Assembly: GCF_950295315.1 (NCBI RefSeq)
Contig: NC_080172.1
Span: 79,069,118 to 79,133,117, forward strand
Direction: 5' to 3'
Origin: Erinaceus europaeus
Taxonomy: Eukaryota; Chordata; Mammalia; Eulipotyphla; Erinaceidae
Length of the DNA stretch: 64,000 nt
Part shown: positions 1 through 12,773 of the stretch, in pieces
Layout of the letters: every line of letters starts with the position of its first letter
Position numbering within the stretch: position 1 is the first letter of the stretch
Translations under genes and position numbers: made by a program
The notes under the pieces: model-generated
Databases searched by the model: none
The model's input: only the letters and a program-made list of their open reading frames with translations
What the model was told of the DNA's origin: nothing

Positions 1-1026
1 ATAAAACTTTATGTCATCCCTAACTTTAAGATGTACTTTTAAAATCTACCCTGCTGTGACTATCTAATATCTAATACGAATTTTGAATTTGTATTTAAAT
101 TTCTTTTAGTGTTTCAGTAACAATTCAAATATACTAATTGTTTTTGTTTTCTCCAGTGTTTCACATTTAATGCAAGATCTGAAATTACATTGATGTAACA
201 GTAATACTCCAGGTCTAATCTCAAATTGTTTTGTAGAAAGAATAGTTTAATGTAAGTTTGGCAGAAGAAATTCTACTTTTCACATTGCAAAGACACCAGA
301 AAAATACTTTATTTTTCATATTTTATCATAGTGCCTAGCCAATGTAAAGTAATGCTGTCTCAAAATGTATTGGGTCTACTGAAGTGTGTCTTCAGAGAAA
401 AGGTTTTTTTCATGGAGAGGAACTAGCTTTGCCTGTGTGTCTGATCAGAAGATTATCTAGTTGAAGTGAACTGCTATTTGACACTAAGTGAGAAGCATCA
501 GTAGAAGCTAAATAAAAACCCAGGAGACAGCTCTTGCTTTGAACTAAAAATGGAGGCAGCAAACCACCATGTGTAAATATCTAGCAAGCCCATCAGACTG
601 AGGTCTCCTTTCGTTCTAGGAGGCAAATCTGCAGCCTATTTGCTAGCCATCAAGGTTTCCCAAAAGGAAATTCGCTTTCTAATGCTGGAGAGTGTTGACG
701 ATGACTTTAATTTCACAGGGGCAAATTGAAAAAAAGAGAGAGAGAATAAAATAAAACATTTTGCTTTTCAGTGGCACACATGCATCTGTATTTTTTGCAA
801 TCACTTCCTAATAGATTTTTTAAAAATCAGCTGTTTATTGGGGAAACAAGTATAAACAAAATATTCTTGCAAAGACTTCTCAAATAGAGAATTTAAAATC
901 AAAATCTTATAACTATGAGAAGATAGCTATCTGAAATGTGTAGTTTAATTAATTAATACTTTCTTTCTTACCACCAGGGTTAACAGTGGGACTTGTCATT
1001 CACTGAACAAGGATTACACTTTTTTT
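1..1026. other. Unclassified AT-rich sequence
   Basis: No open frame with recognisable protein similarity and no SINE or L1 signature. Probably unique or very old repeat sequence. Confidence 0.5.
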
Positions 1027-1625
1027 TATCTTTTAATGATGGAAACAAAAAGAGAGAGAGGAAAGTAAAAAGAAAGAGAGAGAATAGGGGTGTGATCCAG
1101 GTTCCAGATGTCATCAGGATGCCAGCCAGGCTTCCCTAGACTGAAGACCCCACCAATGTGTCCTGGAGCCCCGCTTCCCCAGAGACCCACCCTACTAGGG
1201 AAAGAGAGAGGCAGACTGGGAGTATGGACCGACCAGTCAACGCCCATGTTCAGCGGGGAAGCAATTACAGAAGCCAGACCTTCTACCTTCTGCAACCCAC
1301 AATGACCCTGGGTCCATGCTCCCAGGATAGAGAATGGGAAACCTATCAGGGGAGGGGGTGGGATATGGAGATTGGGTGGCGGGAATTGTGTGGAGTCGTA
1401 CCCCTCCTACCCTATGGTTTTGTTAATTAATCCTTTCTTAAATAAAAAAGAAAAAAGAAAAAGAAATATAAAAAAAAGAATAGGGATGTGAAGAGAGATA
1501 CCTGCTGCCAGCTCCCGTGCTCGTGAACCTTCCCCCCTGCAGGTGGGGACCTGGGTGGGGCTTGAACCTGGGTTCCTTCCCATGGTAGGTAAATGTACTT
1601 TACTGAGTGAACCACCACCTGGCCC
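1027..1625 (-). repeat. tRNA-derived SINE (minus), split by an L1 insertion
   Basis: Read on the minus strand, 1492-1625 carries the SINE head and middle ('accaggtggtgg'-like start, 'cctgcaggtgggg' inverted on plus). The purine-rich part continues at 1027-1095. The two halves are separated by an L1 3' end at 1096-1476. Confidence 0.8.
1096..1476 (+). mobile_element. 5'-truncated L1 (terminal 3' UTR module) inside a SINE
   Basis: Matches the last ~350 bp of the L1 3' UTR seen complete at 41.5-41.9 kb and ends in an A-rich tail. It is flanked by a 15-bp target-site duplication with one mismatch, agaataggggtgtga at 1081-1095 and agaatagggatgtga at 1477-1491. The flanking SINE is therefore the older element. 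Confidence 0.88.
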
Positions 1626-3059
1626 CTGTTTAATATACTTTATAAGTGTCATGTAATTACCCTGAGATAACATGTATAGAAAAATGAAATTATGGACTAT
1701 TTTTAGGTAGAAGATAGATTTGCCACTTAGATGTCAAATCTAGAATAATTCAGCTACCCCTAAAAAGAAGGGAATTGGGGTGGCGGGGAACAACTACTCC
1801 AAGCCTATATATCTTATGTGTTCCTAATAGGCAACCTGTGAATCTACCTTTTACACTGCCGAAGTTAGGTCCAGAGTTAGATCATGTTAGCATTACAACA
1901 AAATTAAAAAGTTACTATTTTTTTCCCTGTTAGCCAGAGAGATAGAAGTCACCCCAATAAGGGGAGTGATACTTTGGTTTCTCTCACTTTTTCTCTCACT
2001 AAAATAAAGATACAATTTTTTCCTTCATATAATCAAATAACTACTTTTAAAAAAGAACCCTGCGGCTCTATTTAAAAAAAAAAAAAGTAGGTGGGGGAGG
2101 GGATGCTGGAAAACCTCACTCCAAAGCTTGAGGGAGAATGACTGAAACTGTCTCCAAGAACTGTTGACAAGAAAAACATCAAGCTACAATGATCAAATAC
2201 ACTATTCAGTAAACAAGAAAATAGTATTTCCACTCAAGTAAAAATACACTGTGATTGTGTTTAATTAAATTAATTAAAACTTGGCCTTCTAATATTTTTG
2301 TTTCAAGAAATAATATGTTAAAGAATGGAGAAGATAGCAATTTAAGATGTCAACATATAATTCTCATTGTCAAAAATGTAGTCATAGAAGGGAGGGCTTC
2401 TAAAGTTAGAACCCAGTATAACTATTGAGCTGAACTCATCTTCAAAGGCTATACTAAACACTTAATTAGGCTATTTCTGCAAGGAAGGAACTGGTAAATC
2501 AATATAATCTAATATGCTTTTGGCAAGGGCAAGAAAGAATGATCACGATTGCTTGCCATGTGTTTACTCTTCAGGCCTTTTAATGGGGACCTTTAGCTAA
2601 AGAAAAATACAGTCAAAGCAGAAGAGTTTGAAAGAATTTTTAATAGAAGAATCCTGACTTCAGGAGACCAGCTTATGTATAGGACATATGTCATTATATA
2701 AGCCCTCCTTGGAATTCTTAACTACATTTTTAAATCCCATAAGTTTGATAAGTGCCTGCTTTCCCCCCCCCAAACCATTAAACAGAGGGAATAGAATGAT
2801 CAGAAGATTTCATGCTTTTAAAGTATAGATATGTTACCTATGAAAGTTAGTGATATTTTCAGTATGACCAATTGTAATACAAAAATTTATTAATTTACAG
2901 GGCAACAAGAGTAAAAAAATTTAAATAATTTACCTAACATCTTCTAGTCTCTTTGTAAAAAGATTATGATAGGTCAAATATTTTTTAACATTTATCCTCC
3001 AGTGCATATAATATTGTTAAAAAATTATTGTAATTTGTTAAAATAGTAAAGAATTATTT
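1626..3059. other. Unclassified AT-rich sequence with a small SINE remnant
   Basis: Mostly featureless. About 1935-2015 resembles the pyrimidine-rich end of a second tRNA-SINE type ('gtgatactttggtttctc' then 'actaaaataaaga'). A poly-C run sits at 2763-2771. Confidence 0.45.
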
Positions 3060-3200
3060 TTTAGGATTTATTTATTTAATAGTTTATTTTTTTACCAAGA
3101 TACCATACAGGTATGACTATCGGTGATTCTAGGGATAGTGCCTGGGACCTCTTTCATGCAAGGCATGTTTTATACCCTTGCACTATGTTTCTAGCCCAAT
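3060..3200 (-). repeat. Old tRNA-derived SINE, second type (minus)
   Basis: An A/T-rich tail ('ggatttatttatttaata') on the left and a diverged tRNA-like head ending 'atgtttctagccc' on the right fit a minus-strand SINE of the type without the 'gtggtgaag' block. Strongly diverged. Confidence 0.55.
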
Positions 3201-3429
3201 ATGAAAAACGTTATTTAGAGCACTAACAGTAGGTATCAAGATTGTGACAATAAGACGAAAATGGTTGAGCTCAACTCCACTCTAAATACAAGAACACTCA
3301 CTGAGGATTTCTAGTGAACAAATGGGATGAGGGTGTCGGTGGATGGGAATTTACTAAAAGTAGATAGACATCAAGAGGGGAAGGAATTCTTGCTAAACTG
3401 ACATAGAAGTATTTTTTGTTAAAAAGTAG

Positions 3430-4445
3430 TTCCGTTATATTCCATGGGGCCTGTGGCTATACTAGGTTTTTTTTTTTTTCCCTGAAAATGAAATCTTTTA
3501 TGCAGGTGGATCTAAGTTATTGTCCAGGGAGATGATTTCATGGCTTGAAAAAGGGCCAGAAAGCTGGATCAGGGAAGAGAGTAGCTCCCAGATTTGGGAA
3601 AGGGGTATAAATATTGTTGACTGACTGTAAACCCCGTCAATTTGATGTGATCTGGGACCCATATTCAGCTTAGGAGCCTATGTGACCTCTGCATCCCTGT
3701 AGATCTGAGCTCACATTCTGTGGTCATGAATGGGAACATTCCACACTTCCCCAATATCAGGACCCATCTTCCTCAGTTGTAGCATAGAGTATGTTGTCCA
3801 GCCTCCCTTCAGAGGATGGAACATTCTCTACTGTTGTTGATCCAAGTTGAAGGCAAGGTCCTATGGGGACCCACAAAGGGGTCTATTTTGTTGTTCCTGA
3901 TAGAGATGACCAGCAAAAAAATAAAAATAGTATAGCCACAGGCCCTTTGGAATATAACTAAAATATGTCTACTAGCTATCCACAAAACAGAGACAGCCCT
4001 CAACTCTTCATCTGCACTACTGCAGCATTTAGGTTCATGATTAGTCAACAACTTGTTTGGTTTTATATGTTAACTCTTTTTTTCAGCCACCAGGTGCTAG
4101 CATGATGCCAACCAGACTTCCCTGGACAGACATCCCCACCAATAAGTCCTGGAGCTCTGATACCCTGCCCCACTAGGGAAAGAGAGAGGCAGGCTGGGAG
4201 TATGGATCGAGCTGCCAAAGTCCATGTTCAGCGGGGAAGCAATTACAGAAGCTAGACCTTCTACCTTCTGCATCCTACAATGATCTTGGGTCCATACTTC
4301 CAGGGGGTTAAAGAATAGGAAAGCCATCAGGGGAGGTGATGGGATACAAAGTTCTGGCAGTAGGAATTGTGTGGAGTTGTACCCCCCTGCTTATCCTGTG
4401 GTTTAGTCAGTGTTTCCTTTTTATAAATAAATAAACAAAGGAGTT
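3430..4445. mobile_element. L1 3' end with 5' inversion (twin-priming structure)
   Basis: Bases 3430-3911 are L1 3' UTR on the minus strand; from 3912 the sequence switches to the plus strand and runs to the 3' tail ('tttataaataaataaac'). The stretch reading 'tatagccacaggccc' occurs once in each arm, so about 45 bp is duplicated at the inversion junction. A weak repeat (aaagtagttc near 3424, aaaggagttc near 4438) may be the target-site duplication. Confidence 0.8.
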
Positions 4446-5427
4446 CAGAATAATCAAGTTTGGGCCATATGGAGTTCAAACAAATGATATCAAGAGTGAG
4501 GGAGGGAGGGACATTATCACAATTGACTTAGCAAGATTCTATCTACAACTAATCTATACAAACCCAGCAAGGGCAGAGGCAACCTGGAGAGCTAGTCAAG
4601 AACTGACTCCAAGGAACCGGACTCAAGTTCAATTAGGATAAGTTTATTTGTCAATGAGTAGGTTGCAGTACAACAGCAGGTACGAGATTAGAATTAGAAG
4701 AAGCAGAAAGTATAATTCAAGGTCAAAAACAGATTAGGAAAGCACAAAATAAGAAATTGCCCCTCAAAAGGAGAATTTCTTCTAGCAACTATATTATAGA
4801 CAAAAATTTAGGCTTACACAAGAGTCAAATCGAAAGAAGCAAATCTGAATCCATTAAAGTTTGATCTCACAACTCAAATAGCACAAAAGAGCCCAGGAAC
4901 AGAAAGAAAAAAAAATAGGTTCCTGGGTTCTTAAGAGTATCTAATAATCTGGGGGCAGGGGGAAATTGATCTTTCCTAAATTCTGGAAAAACAAATGAAC
5001 AAAAACCCTCAAGCACATCTTTAGGCAGATTGAAAGGGGTAGATAAGTTGTGCATCTTTTCCCTAAACTTAGACTTCCCCTTTTGCAATCATGTTTTCTG
5101 CTTCTAAATTCTCAACAATTATACCTCCATGGGCCATTGTCAGTGAGAAATAGTTCTGTCTTATTTTTCTCATATTAATTCACTGGAGTTTCTACTACAT
5201 AAGAGCAAAAAGAGAACAAGTCTCCCTGGTTCAAATTGCAAATCTGGATAAGCCACATCCTAACTGACTCAAAACTCAACTTCATTTCACAGCAGATTTG
5301 AAATATCAATTCCGGCTTTAGTGATATTATAAATTTACTTTTCATGGAAATTCAGAGTTTCTCAAACTCTATTGAACAAAAATATGACTATCTTGCTCTC
5401 TTAAAATGCAAATTCATAAATCCCACT
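4446..5427 (-). other. Unclassified; weak LTR-like character
   Basis: No L1 or SINE signature. On the minus strand there is AATAAA (plus TTTATT at 4643-4648) followed by ~140 bp of pyrimidine-rich sequence, which could be R-U5 of a degraded LTR. No TG...CA ends or target duplication were found, so an ordinary unique sequence is equally possible. Confidence 0.25.
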
Positions 5428-5442
5428 CTCAAAAATATAATT

Positions 5443-5631
5443 TTTATTTATTTATTTTGGATAGAGACAGAGAAAAATTGAGAAGGGAAGATGATATTAA
5501 GATGGAGAGAATAGACAGACATCTGCAGCACTACTTCACCATTCGTGAAATCCCCCCCTGCAGGGAGCATGAACCCAGGTTCTTACATATTGCAATGTGT
5601 GCACTCAACTAGGTGTGCCACCACTTAACCC
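5443..5631 (-). repeat. tRNA-derived SINE (minus)
   Basis: A/T-rich tail, purine-rich block, 'ccccctgcagggagc' and a tRNA-like head (inverted). Flanked by a 15-bp duplication with one mismatch: ctcaaaaatataatt at 5428-5442 and ctcaaaaatatgatt at 5632-5646. Confidence 0.9.
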
Positions 5632-5724
5632 CTCAAAAATATGATTGAATCTTGTCTGGGATTTATAAACATACATGTTTAATAATACTTCCAGGAATAC
5701 TCATTTTTAAGAATTCATCCAGGA

Positions 5725-5942
5725 GGGTCCAGGTGGTGGCACACCTGGTTGAGTGCACAAGTTACAATGCACAAAGACCCAGGTTTGAGACCCTGGTCCC
5801 CACCTGTAGAGGGAAAGCTCTGAGAGTGGTAAAGCAGTGCTGCAGGTGTCTCTCTGTTTCTCTCCTTCTCTATCTCCCTTCACCTCTCAATTTCTGACTG
5901 TTTCTATCCAACAAATAAATAAAGATAATTAAATAACAGAAG
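5725..5942 (+). repeat. tRNA-derived SINE (plus)
   Basis: Starts 'gggtccaggtggtggcac', has the B-box-like 'aggtttgagaccc', the 'gtggtaaagcagtgctgc' block, a pyrimidine run and an AAATAAAT tail. Flanked by a 16-bp duplication with one mismatch (5709-5724 and 5943-5958). Confidence 0.93.
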
Positions 5943-5958
5943 AAGAATACATCCAGGA

Positions 5959-7050
5959 TAAGGGCAAGAGACCAGCACTCTTTAATGATGGTGTTTAAGT
6001 CACCTCATCATTTGGGACTTTAGTCAGAGAATCCTTGGATTCCCACATAGATTTGATGGGACTAGACCTCTAATAGGTTCCTCTCTCTACCATCACCAGT
6101 CACTTCCATTGGGAATATCATTATAAGCCCTCTTGTGGGTCTCTATAGGACCTTTCCCTCAATGTAGAATAACAGTGGTAGGGACTGGCCCACTATCCAA
6201 AGGGAGGCCAGGTCAACCTACTTTGCCGCTGGAGGAAGACTAGCCATGAAATAAGTACAGCCTCAAATGTTCCAAGCTGTGATCATGTACTGTGAGCTCA
6301 GACTGAAAAGGATGCAGAGGTTACACAGGCTGCTGTGCTAAATATGAATAGATACGGGCCCTAGATCAGAGGATAGGGTTTACAGTTAATGGTATTAATA
6401 TACTTTTTATATAATTTATGTATTTGGGAACTACTCACTGCCCTGATCCAGCTTCCTAGTCCTATTCTCAACTCTAACATCATCTTCCCAGACAATACTT
6501 GTTGTCTACCTGTTTGTTACTATCGAGCTAACTAAAATCATGGCCCCCCTTGGAATTTACCTAAAATAGACTTCTAGCTTCTTCCAACATGAAGACTCTT
6601 AGTTTCATCTTCTCTAATTTTACCTTTAGGTTCTTGTTTATTGAACAATTTGTCCTGCTTTATATCTTGACTTGGTTAGAATTTTGGTCAGCAACCAAGT
6701 TACAGATGCTACCATGACATCATCCTGACTTCCCTGGGCAGGTGCCCTCATCAGTGTATCTTGGAACCTCAGCTTACCCCACTAGGGAAAGATAGAAACA
6801 GGCTGGATGTATGGATTGACCTGCCAATGTCCATATTCAGTGGAGAAGCAATTATAGAAACCAGACCTTCCACCTTCTTCCCCCCATAAAAAATTTGGTC
6901 CATACCTCCAGAGTGATAAAAAATAGGGAGCCTTCCAATGGAGGAGATGGGATATAGAACTCTGGTGGTGGGAAATGTGAGGAATTGTGCCCCTGTTATC
7001 CTAAAATCTTGTTAAGCATTATTAATTATTAATCACTAATAAAAAATTAA
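5959..7050 (+). mobile_element. Old 5'-truncated L1 3' UTR
   Basis: Begins in the 'agagaccagcactctttaa' region of the longer, older 3' UTR and runs through the terminal module to 'cactaataaaaaatt'. More diverged from the two long L1s than most copies here, so probably older. It abuts the SINE just upstream. Confidence 0.85.
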
Positions 7051-9640
7051 AATGTGTACATCCAGAAGATTTTGATACATTCTTTGAGAATTTATGTCTA
7101 GTCAAAATCATAGGTGTCAAAACTCTCCTGATTCCAGTAACCCATTATTTAGGTCAAATTGAAAGTAGTATTGGTGCATTGAGGAGTAAAAATTTTTATG
7201 AGAATGAATCTAATTAATATGTCTCATACTATAAGTAGAAGCACAATTATAAATCTGTTTTAAAAAATTGTGCTTTTAATCACTCTTTGACTAAGACTTA
7301 TTTTCATAATCCAAGAAAAGGAATATTGTTGTGCAGTCAAAGAATCACATCCTCTGCTAAGTGCCACTATAGAAAGGTCACTGATTCACTATAGCCAAAT
7401 GTATTTTTCAACTCCCAAAATTAAGGCAATCTATAAAGAAATGTTCATTTATTAACAACTTGTGTTTGACAGTTTATTTCATGTCAGCCTCCAGCTTTCC
7501 TTTGCAAGCTTATTTGCATAATGTGTTATTATGTCTAAATGGAAAACTAAATGCCTCCATGTGGTCTTTAAATGACAAGTGCTTGTCAGCTTCATGCAAT
7601 ATTCAGAAGTAATAGATCCAAATCACAACAGCACTCACTGAGATGTTAAAAAAAACTTGTTGTGTATCCTTCCTTGACAAATTTACACTTTGGTACAGAA
7701 TTGTCAATTAGACATTCCATGTGTTAAACAGTTTAGTTCAACTGTGAAGGAATTTACTGTAGCTTTATTCTACAGTGTTCTAAGTAATTACAGTTCACAT
7801 TACTTTAAAAAAAAATGAAGCAATTTGGGAAATAATCTCAGAATGACCTTGGCTAGATAATCTTCAAGAACTTTCATTATTTTAGAACACATGAAAGTTT
7901 TATGACAATATTTTAAAATTTGTATCAGTTTACTTATTTATTTAATGAGATAGAGAATCGGAACATCATTTCTGTATATTTGATATTGAGGATAGACTTT
8001 AAGATATAAAAATTTTACAATCTACCTATGAGTTACCTACCTGGTCACTGATACTGTGTTTAAGAATTTGAAATAGCCATTGTAGGACACTAATTTTTTT
8101 AAAATTTAATTCTTAGGACTAATGAAATGGTATTGGTTTTAGTACTTTTTATTTTTAACAAAAAACAGAGGATTTGGAAAAAGTTTTGCTGCATCTTTTT
8201 CCCCCTCATATATTTAGGATAGACCTCACTTTAACATATATATCCAGATTAACATTTATCTGCAATAGGATTGAACACACTAGATGCCCTCTACATAGCT
8301 CACTGAAAAGGATTCATTTTGTCTCAAGAGTCTTTTCACTTGGGAGGAAAACAGTAATGATGTAACTTCAAAATATCCATTCATGTAGCTTTTTTCATTT
8401 CATGCTGTCTTCCTTCTCTTCCCACTTGAATTTTCCTCAAAAAAATAATAATAACTAAATAAGTTAAGTCAAAAAATTCAAATCTGAAGTTACTGATGAC
8501 CCTCAGTGGGCCCTCATCTGGAAGATGCTCAAGAAAGAGAAACATAAAACACTGATGGAGGCTAAACAATGGTTTAGCAATCCTTGGCACTTTAAAGCAA
8601 AACAGGGTAGGGCAGAGAATCCCACAGAGAGGCAAGATTGACCTGGCCACTAAAGAGAGGACCAAGAAGGTTTAATTTATATGCCTCCCATGGACCCTCT
8701 ACACAAACTGAATGGGCAGGCATGGAATGAGAGAGCTGACAGTGTGACTGATTTCCTTGAGTGGATCACCCAGAACTTAGTTGATTTTGGACTTTGAGTG
8801 ATGACATTCTGTACACCAAGTGTTAGTTGGTGGGAAATGTGCTTTTAGGGATGTTTGACCCTCATCCTGACCTAGAAAATGATGATGTGTTCAATAGGTT
8901 TTGTTGGGGAGGCATGGTTCTGGTGATGGATGGAAAATGAGTGGTCAGAAGCTGACCTCAGAATAACAGACCCAGTGAACCCAGATAATGGCCTTTAGAA
9001 GTCAGTTCCTATGAGATCTTAAAATATAGCCACAGAGAAAGAATCCAAAACAGTGTGATAAAAGTAAGCAGTTAGAGAGACTGATTTATAAAAGAGAAAA
9101 AGAATTTGATCCAGAACTATGGGAATCATGAAACAGTGAATACAGAAAGTAACTAAACAGCACAGTAGTTGAGTCCTCTTATTTTACAGAAAACAAAAGA
9201 GAACCAGAAAAGAAGTTACACATGATTTAACCAGCTGTTTCATGGAAGAGTTGGTCATACATTTGGATAATATATCACTTAATCATGGTTGTTTTCACTA
9301 TGTTACACTGAGAAAATGTCAGTTTATCCAAGTCCTCACCAACTCTCCAGGCATAAAGTAAAGCTGGTTTAACATACAGATAGTACGTCTAATCCTGTTT
9401 CATTTACTATCCTAGATGTTCATGTACTTTATTTATTTTTATAAATATTAACATCATTAATATAGTATCAAGAGGAAAAATCCACAGACCAAATTGAGAC
9501 TGAAAAATTATTTTCTCTGAGGGAGCCTAATAAACTATTCTAATTATAGTATACATCTGCTTGAGTTTCTTCTTGGCAGGATAACACAATATTAATTCAC
9601 CCAATTAATCAACATGTATTTTAGCACCTATTCATATTCA
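7051..9640. other. Unclassified AT-rich sequence (2.6 kb)
   Basis: No reading frame with recognisable similarity and no clear young repeat. Bases 8700-9000 are somewhat less AT-rich without a motif I can name. This is one of the longest repeat-poor stretches and so a sensible place for a conservation check. Confidence 0.5.
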
Positions 9641-9678
9641 TACACACACACACATCTATATATATATATATATATATG
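9641..9678. repeat. (CA)n/(TA)n microsatellite
   Basis: A short CA run passes directly into a TA run. Confidence 0.9.
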
Positions 9679-9689
9679 AATCAAGAAAT

Positions 9690-9870
9690 GGTGTATAATC
9701 TGGTTGGAGCACAAATGTTATCATTTGCAAGGATATGTGTTGAAACCCCTAGTCCTTGACTTCGGGGGGGAAGCTTTATGATTGGTAAAGCAAAGCTGAA
9801 AGTGCCTCTCTCCCTCTATGTCTTCGCTTCCCTCTCAATTTCTCTCTGCCCTATCAAATTAAATAATACA
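9690..9870 (+). repeat. Diverged tRNA-derived SINE (plus)
   Basis: Recognisable order: 'tctggttggagcacaaatg', 'gaaacccctagtcc', 'ttggtaaagcaaagctg', pyrimidine run 'cctctctccctctatg'. The head is eroded. Confidence 0.7.
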
Positions 9871-10584
9871 CATATGTATTATTTAATTTTATATTATACA
9901 TAAATTAAATAATACATACATTATGAATTAGGTGCCAGGTATTGTTTTACAAAAGATTGAGATAATAGCAATGAACAAGACCTAGGAAGTCCTTAAATTC
10001 ATAGTACTTAGATTCTGGGGGCAAGCACTAACTATACCAAATAATTTATAGTAAGATCTTAGAAGTGATAAGCACAATGTAGAAAAATGAAGCCAACTCA
10101 GTGAATGAGAGCACTAGTCTATTCCATGATCATTATCCATTTAACTATTTAACTATTAGGATTAACTCATAAGAGAATTTTGCAGACTAAAACTGCATTT
10201 TCAGTATGTGATTTTCAATATCCTTTTTTGTCACATAACATACTTTGTGAAATGAAAAACAAAAGGAAAAAAGAAGGCAATGGATAGTTATTGTTACAAC
10301 CAAATTATTTGGCAATTGGGTTAAGTTTGAAAATTCCATTGTTAGAATTTTCTGTATCATACAATATCTCACCGTAATTTATGTTCTTTTATGCTATTTA
10401 TATATAGCGGTATCTTATAAAGTAACACCACTGGTTGCTTCTGTTCTCCCTGGTCAAAACTTTTAGGAGATTTACTATTTCAAAGAACAATTAATTATTA
10501 TAAATCTATTAACAATTTTAACCCATTGTTAAAATTCAATCTGATTACTAATTTGAAGTCTTAAGTGCTTAGATTGAAGGAATT
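9871..10584. other. Unclassified AT-rich sequence with a palindrome
   Basis: Around 9865-9890 is a near-perfect palindrome (AAATAATACA centred on CATATG, then TATTATTT), followed by a further partial copy. The rest has no recognisable element. Confidence 0.45.
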
Positions 10585-11585
10585 CAGCCTATGGTCTATG
10601 CATCAAAAAGTTTGAGACATTCAATCCATTTTCCCCCTCTCATATTAATTAAATAGTTCTTTGTGATATTGTAAGTTAATAGGAGTGTATATTAACACTA
10701 TTCCCACCACCAAAGTTCTGTCCCCCCCCCCCCACTGCCACCGCCCAATGAAGCTGAACATCTACCCTCACCCTCCACCCAAGATTTTTACTTTGGTACT
10801 GTACTCCAAACTCAGTCAGATTCTGTTTTGAGTTTCCCTTTCTGTTCTTCTTTCTCAACTTCTGTTTATGAGTGTGATCATCCCATACTCATCTTTGTCT
10901 TTCTGACTTATCTCACTTAACATAATTCCTTCTAGCTCCATCCAAGATGGGTCAAAGAAGGTGGGCTCATTGTTCTTAATATCTGCATAATATTCCATTG
11001 TGTAATACCACAGCTTTCTCAATCATTCATCTGTTATTGGGCCCCTGGTTTGCTTCCAGGTTTTAGCTATTATGAATTGTGCTGCTATGAACACGCCCCT
11101 TGAATCTAAAATAGACCTACTAGCTATTTCCAAAACTGAGACCTCAAATCTTCATCTGCAATATCCTTGCCTTTAGGTTCATGATTAGTCAACAATTTGT
11201 TCTCCTTTTATCTTAAATCTTTTTCAGCTACCAGGTTTCAGATTCTAGCATGATACCAACCTGACTTTCCTAGGAAGATGACCCCACCATGTGTCTTAGA
11301 GTCCCTACTCCCCAGATCCTTGCCCTACAAGGGAAAGAGAGAGACATGCTGGGAGCATGGATTAACCTGCCAAAGCCCATGTTCAGCAGAGAAGCCATTA
11401 TGGAAGCCAGATCTTCCACCTTCTGTATCCCACAATAATCAGGGGTCCATATTCCCAGAGGAGCAAAGAATAGGGAAGCTATCAAGGTAGGGGATTGGAT
11501 ATGGAGCTCTGGGGGCATTGTGTGGAAATGTATCTCTCTTATGCTATAGTCTTGTCAATATTTCCATTTTATAAATGAAAAAAAA
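10585..11585. mobile_element. L1 with 5' inversion
   Basis: Bases ~10585-11095 are L1 on the minus strand: early 3' UTR plus the end of ORF2. At about 11096 the sequence flips to the plus strand and holds the terminal 3' UTR module with an A-rich tail near 11575. L1 sequence between the two arms is missing, as is common at twin-priming junctions. A 13-base poly-C run lies in the inverted arm. Confidence 0.82.
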
Positions 11586-11760
11586 ATTTTAAGCAGGACA
11601 AATTACTTCATAAATAAGAACCCAAAATTAGAAATAGAGCAGATGAAATTAGGGATCTTCCTGTAAGAAGAAGTCTATTTTAAGTATATTTAAGAGCCAG
11701 TAACTTTTGTAAATTTTACTGGAGCCTGATAGTTAACATACAGGTAGTGTCACTGAGTAT
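11586..11760 (-). mobile_element. L1 3' UTR fragment (minus)
   Basis: The reverse complement matches the internal 3' UTR seen at 6.6 kb (the region around 'aatttgtcctgctt'). It has no tail of its own and lies directly behind the tail of the preceding L1. Confidence 0.6.
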
Positions 11761-11929
11761 GCCAACACTCCCTTGTGGAGGCTGTCTATTTCTGTATCTC
11801 CTGATCTGCATGAAGTTTGTGTGGGCTTCTTCTGGTTGTTGTTTCTCTTAGTCTGTGCTCACAAGACCTTATTTCACTGTGTGTGTTAGGCAGTGCACAG
11901 TCCGTCATACTTATATTTGGAAATGCTTT

Positions 11930-12200
11930 GACCAATGCTGCAAGGTGCGTTTCTCTAAATATTTCCTTTCACAAAACTACTCGATAATTTCACTAATGTG
12001 GGATCTAGAAAACTGATACACATAAACTTTCAAAAAAAAATAGAAGCAAGCAAATTGTTTCTAAAACTGTAAGAAATATGGTGGTTATCTCTGGGAGGTG
12101 GGAGGGTGGAGGACACAGACCTTTGGTGGTGGGTGTGATGTGGAACTAGACTGTGTAATCTTAAAACCATGTATCCCCACTATTAATCACAAATAAAAAT
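11930..12200 (+). mobile_element. Old L1 3' end of another subfamily
   Basis: Ends with 'gatgtggaactagactgtg' and 'atcacaaataaaaatg', like the old copy at 53.9-54.5 kb. It carries the short, ancestral-looking 3' end rather than the long GC-richer one. Confidence 0.7.
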
Positions 12201-12474
12201 GAATATGAAAAAAGAAAGAAAAGAGGAAAGAAAAGAATTCCAGTTCTATTGTGAATAACTTTAAGAAATCCTGAATTAAATAATATAAAATATATGTATT
12301 TCTGTAAAACCCTTCAGGGGATATGAATAGAAATTTATAACTGGATCTCTACAGGATATGACCAGAGTGGTACCTTGATACTCCTTGTTAATTGGTTCCA
12401 GAAGGTATTATGAGTGGTGAAGAGGTTATATACTGAACAAACTCCCTGAAAGTAATAAAAATTTAAGTAATCTG

Positions 12475-12686
12475 AGGGCTGGGTACTGATGTACCCAGTT
12501 GAGTAAATTTTTCAATGCACAAGGACCTAGGTTCAAACCCCTAGTCCTCATATGCATGGAAAAAAAATTCACAAGTGGTGAATCAGTGTTACAGGTGTCT
12601 TTCTCTTTCTCTCTATCCCTCCCTTCCCTAAGATTTCTCTCTGTCTCTATCTAATAAATAATATACAAAATTAAGCAAACAAAAAT
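12475..12686 (+). repeat. tRNA-derived SINE (plus)
   Basis: Head, 'cacaagtggtgaatcagtg' block, pyrimidine run and AATAAATAA tail. Target duplication of 14 bp with one mismatch at 12461-12474 and 12687-12700. Confidence 0.88.
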
Positions 12687-12773
12687 ATTTAAATAATCTG
12701 TTTCTGAATCCCTTCACATTTTACTTGATGATTTATAAATTTCTGGTTTTTTACAGTCTTAAAACTAGACAGA

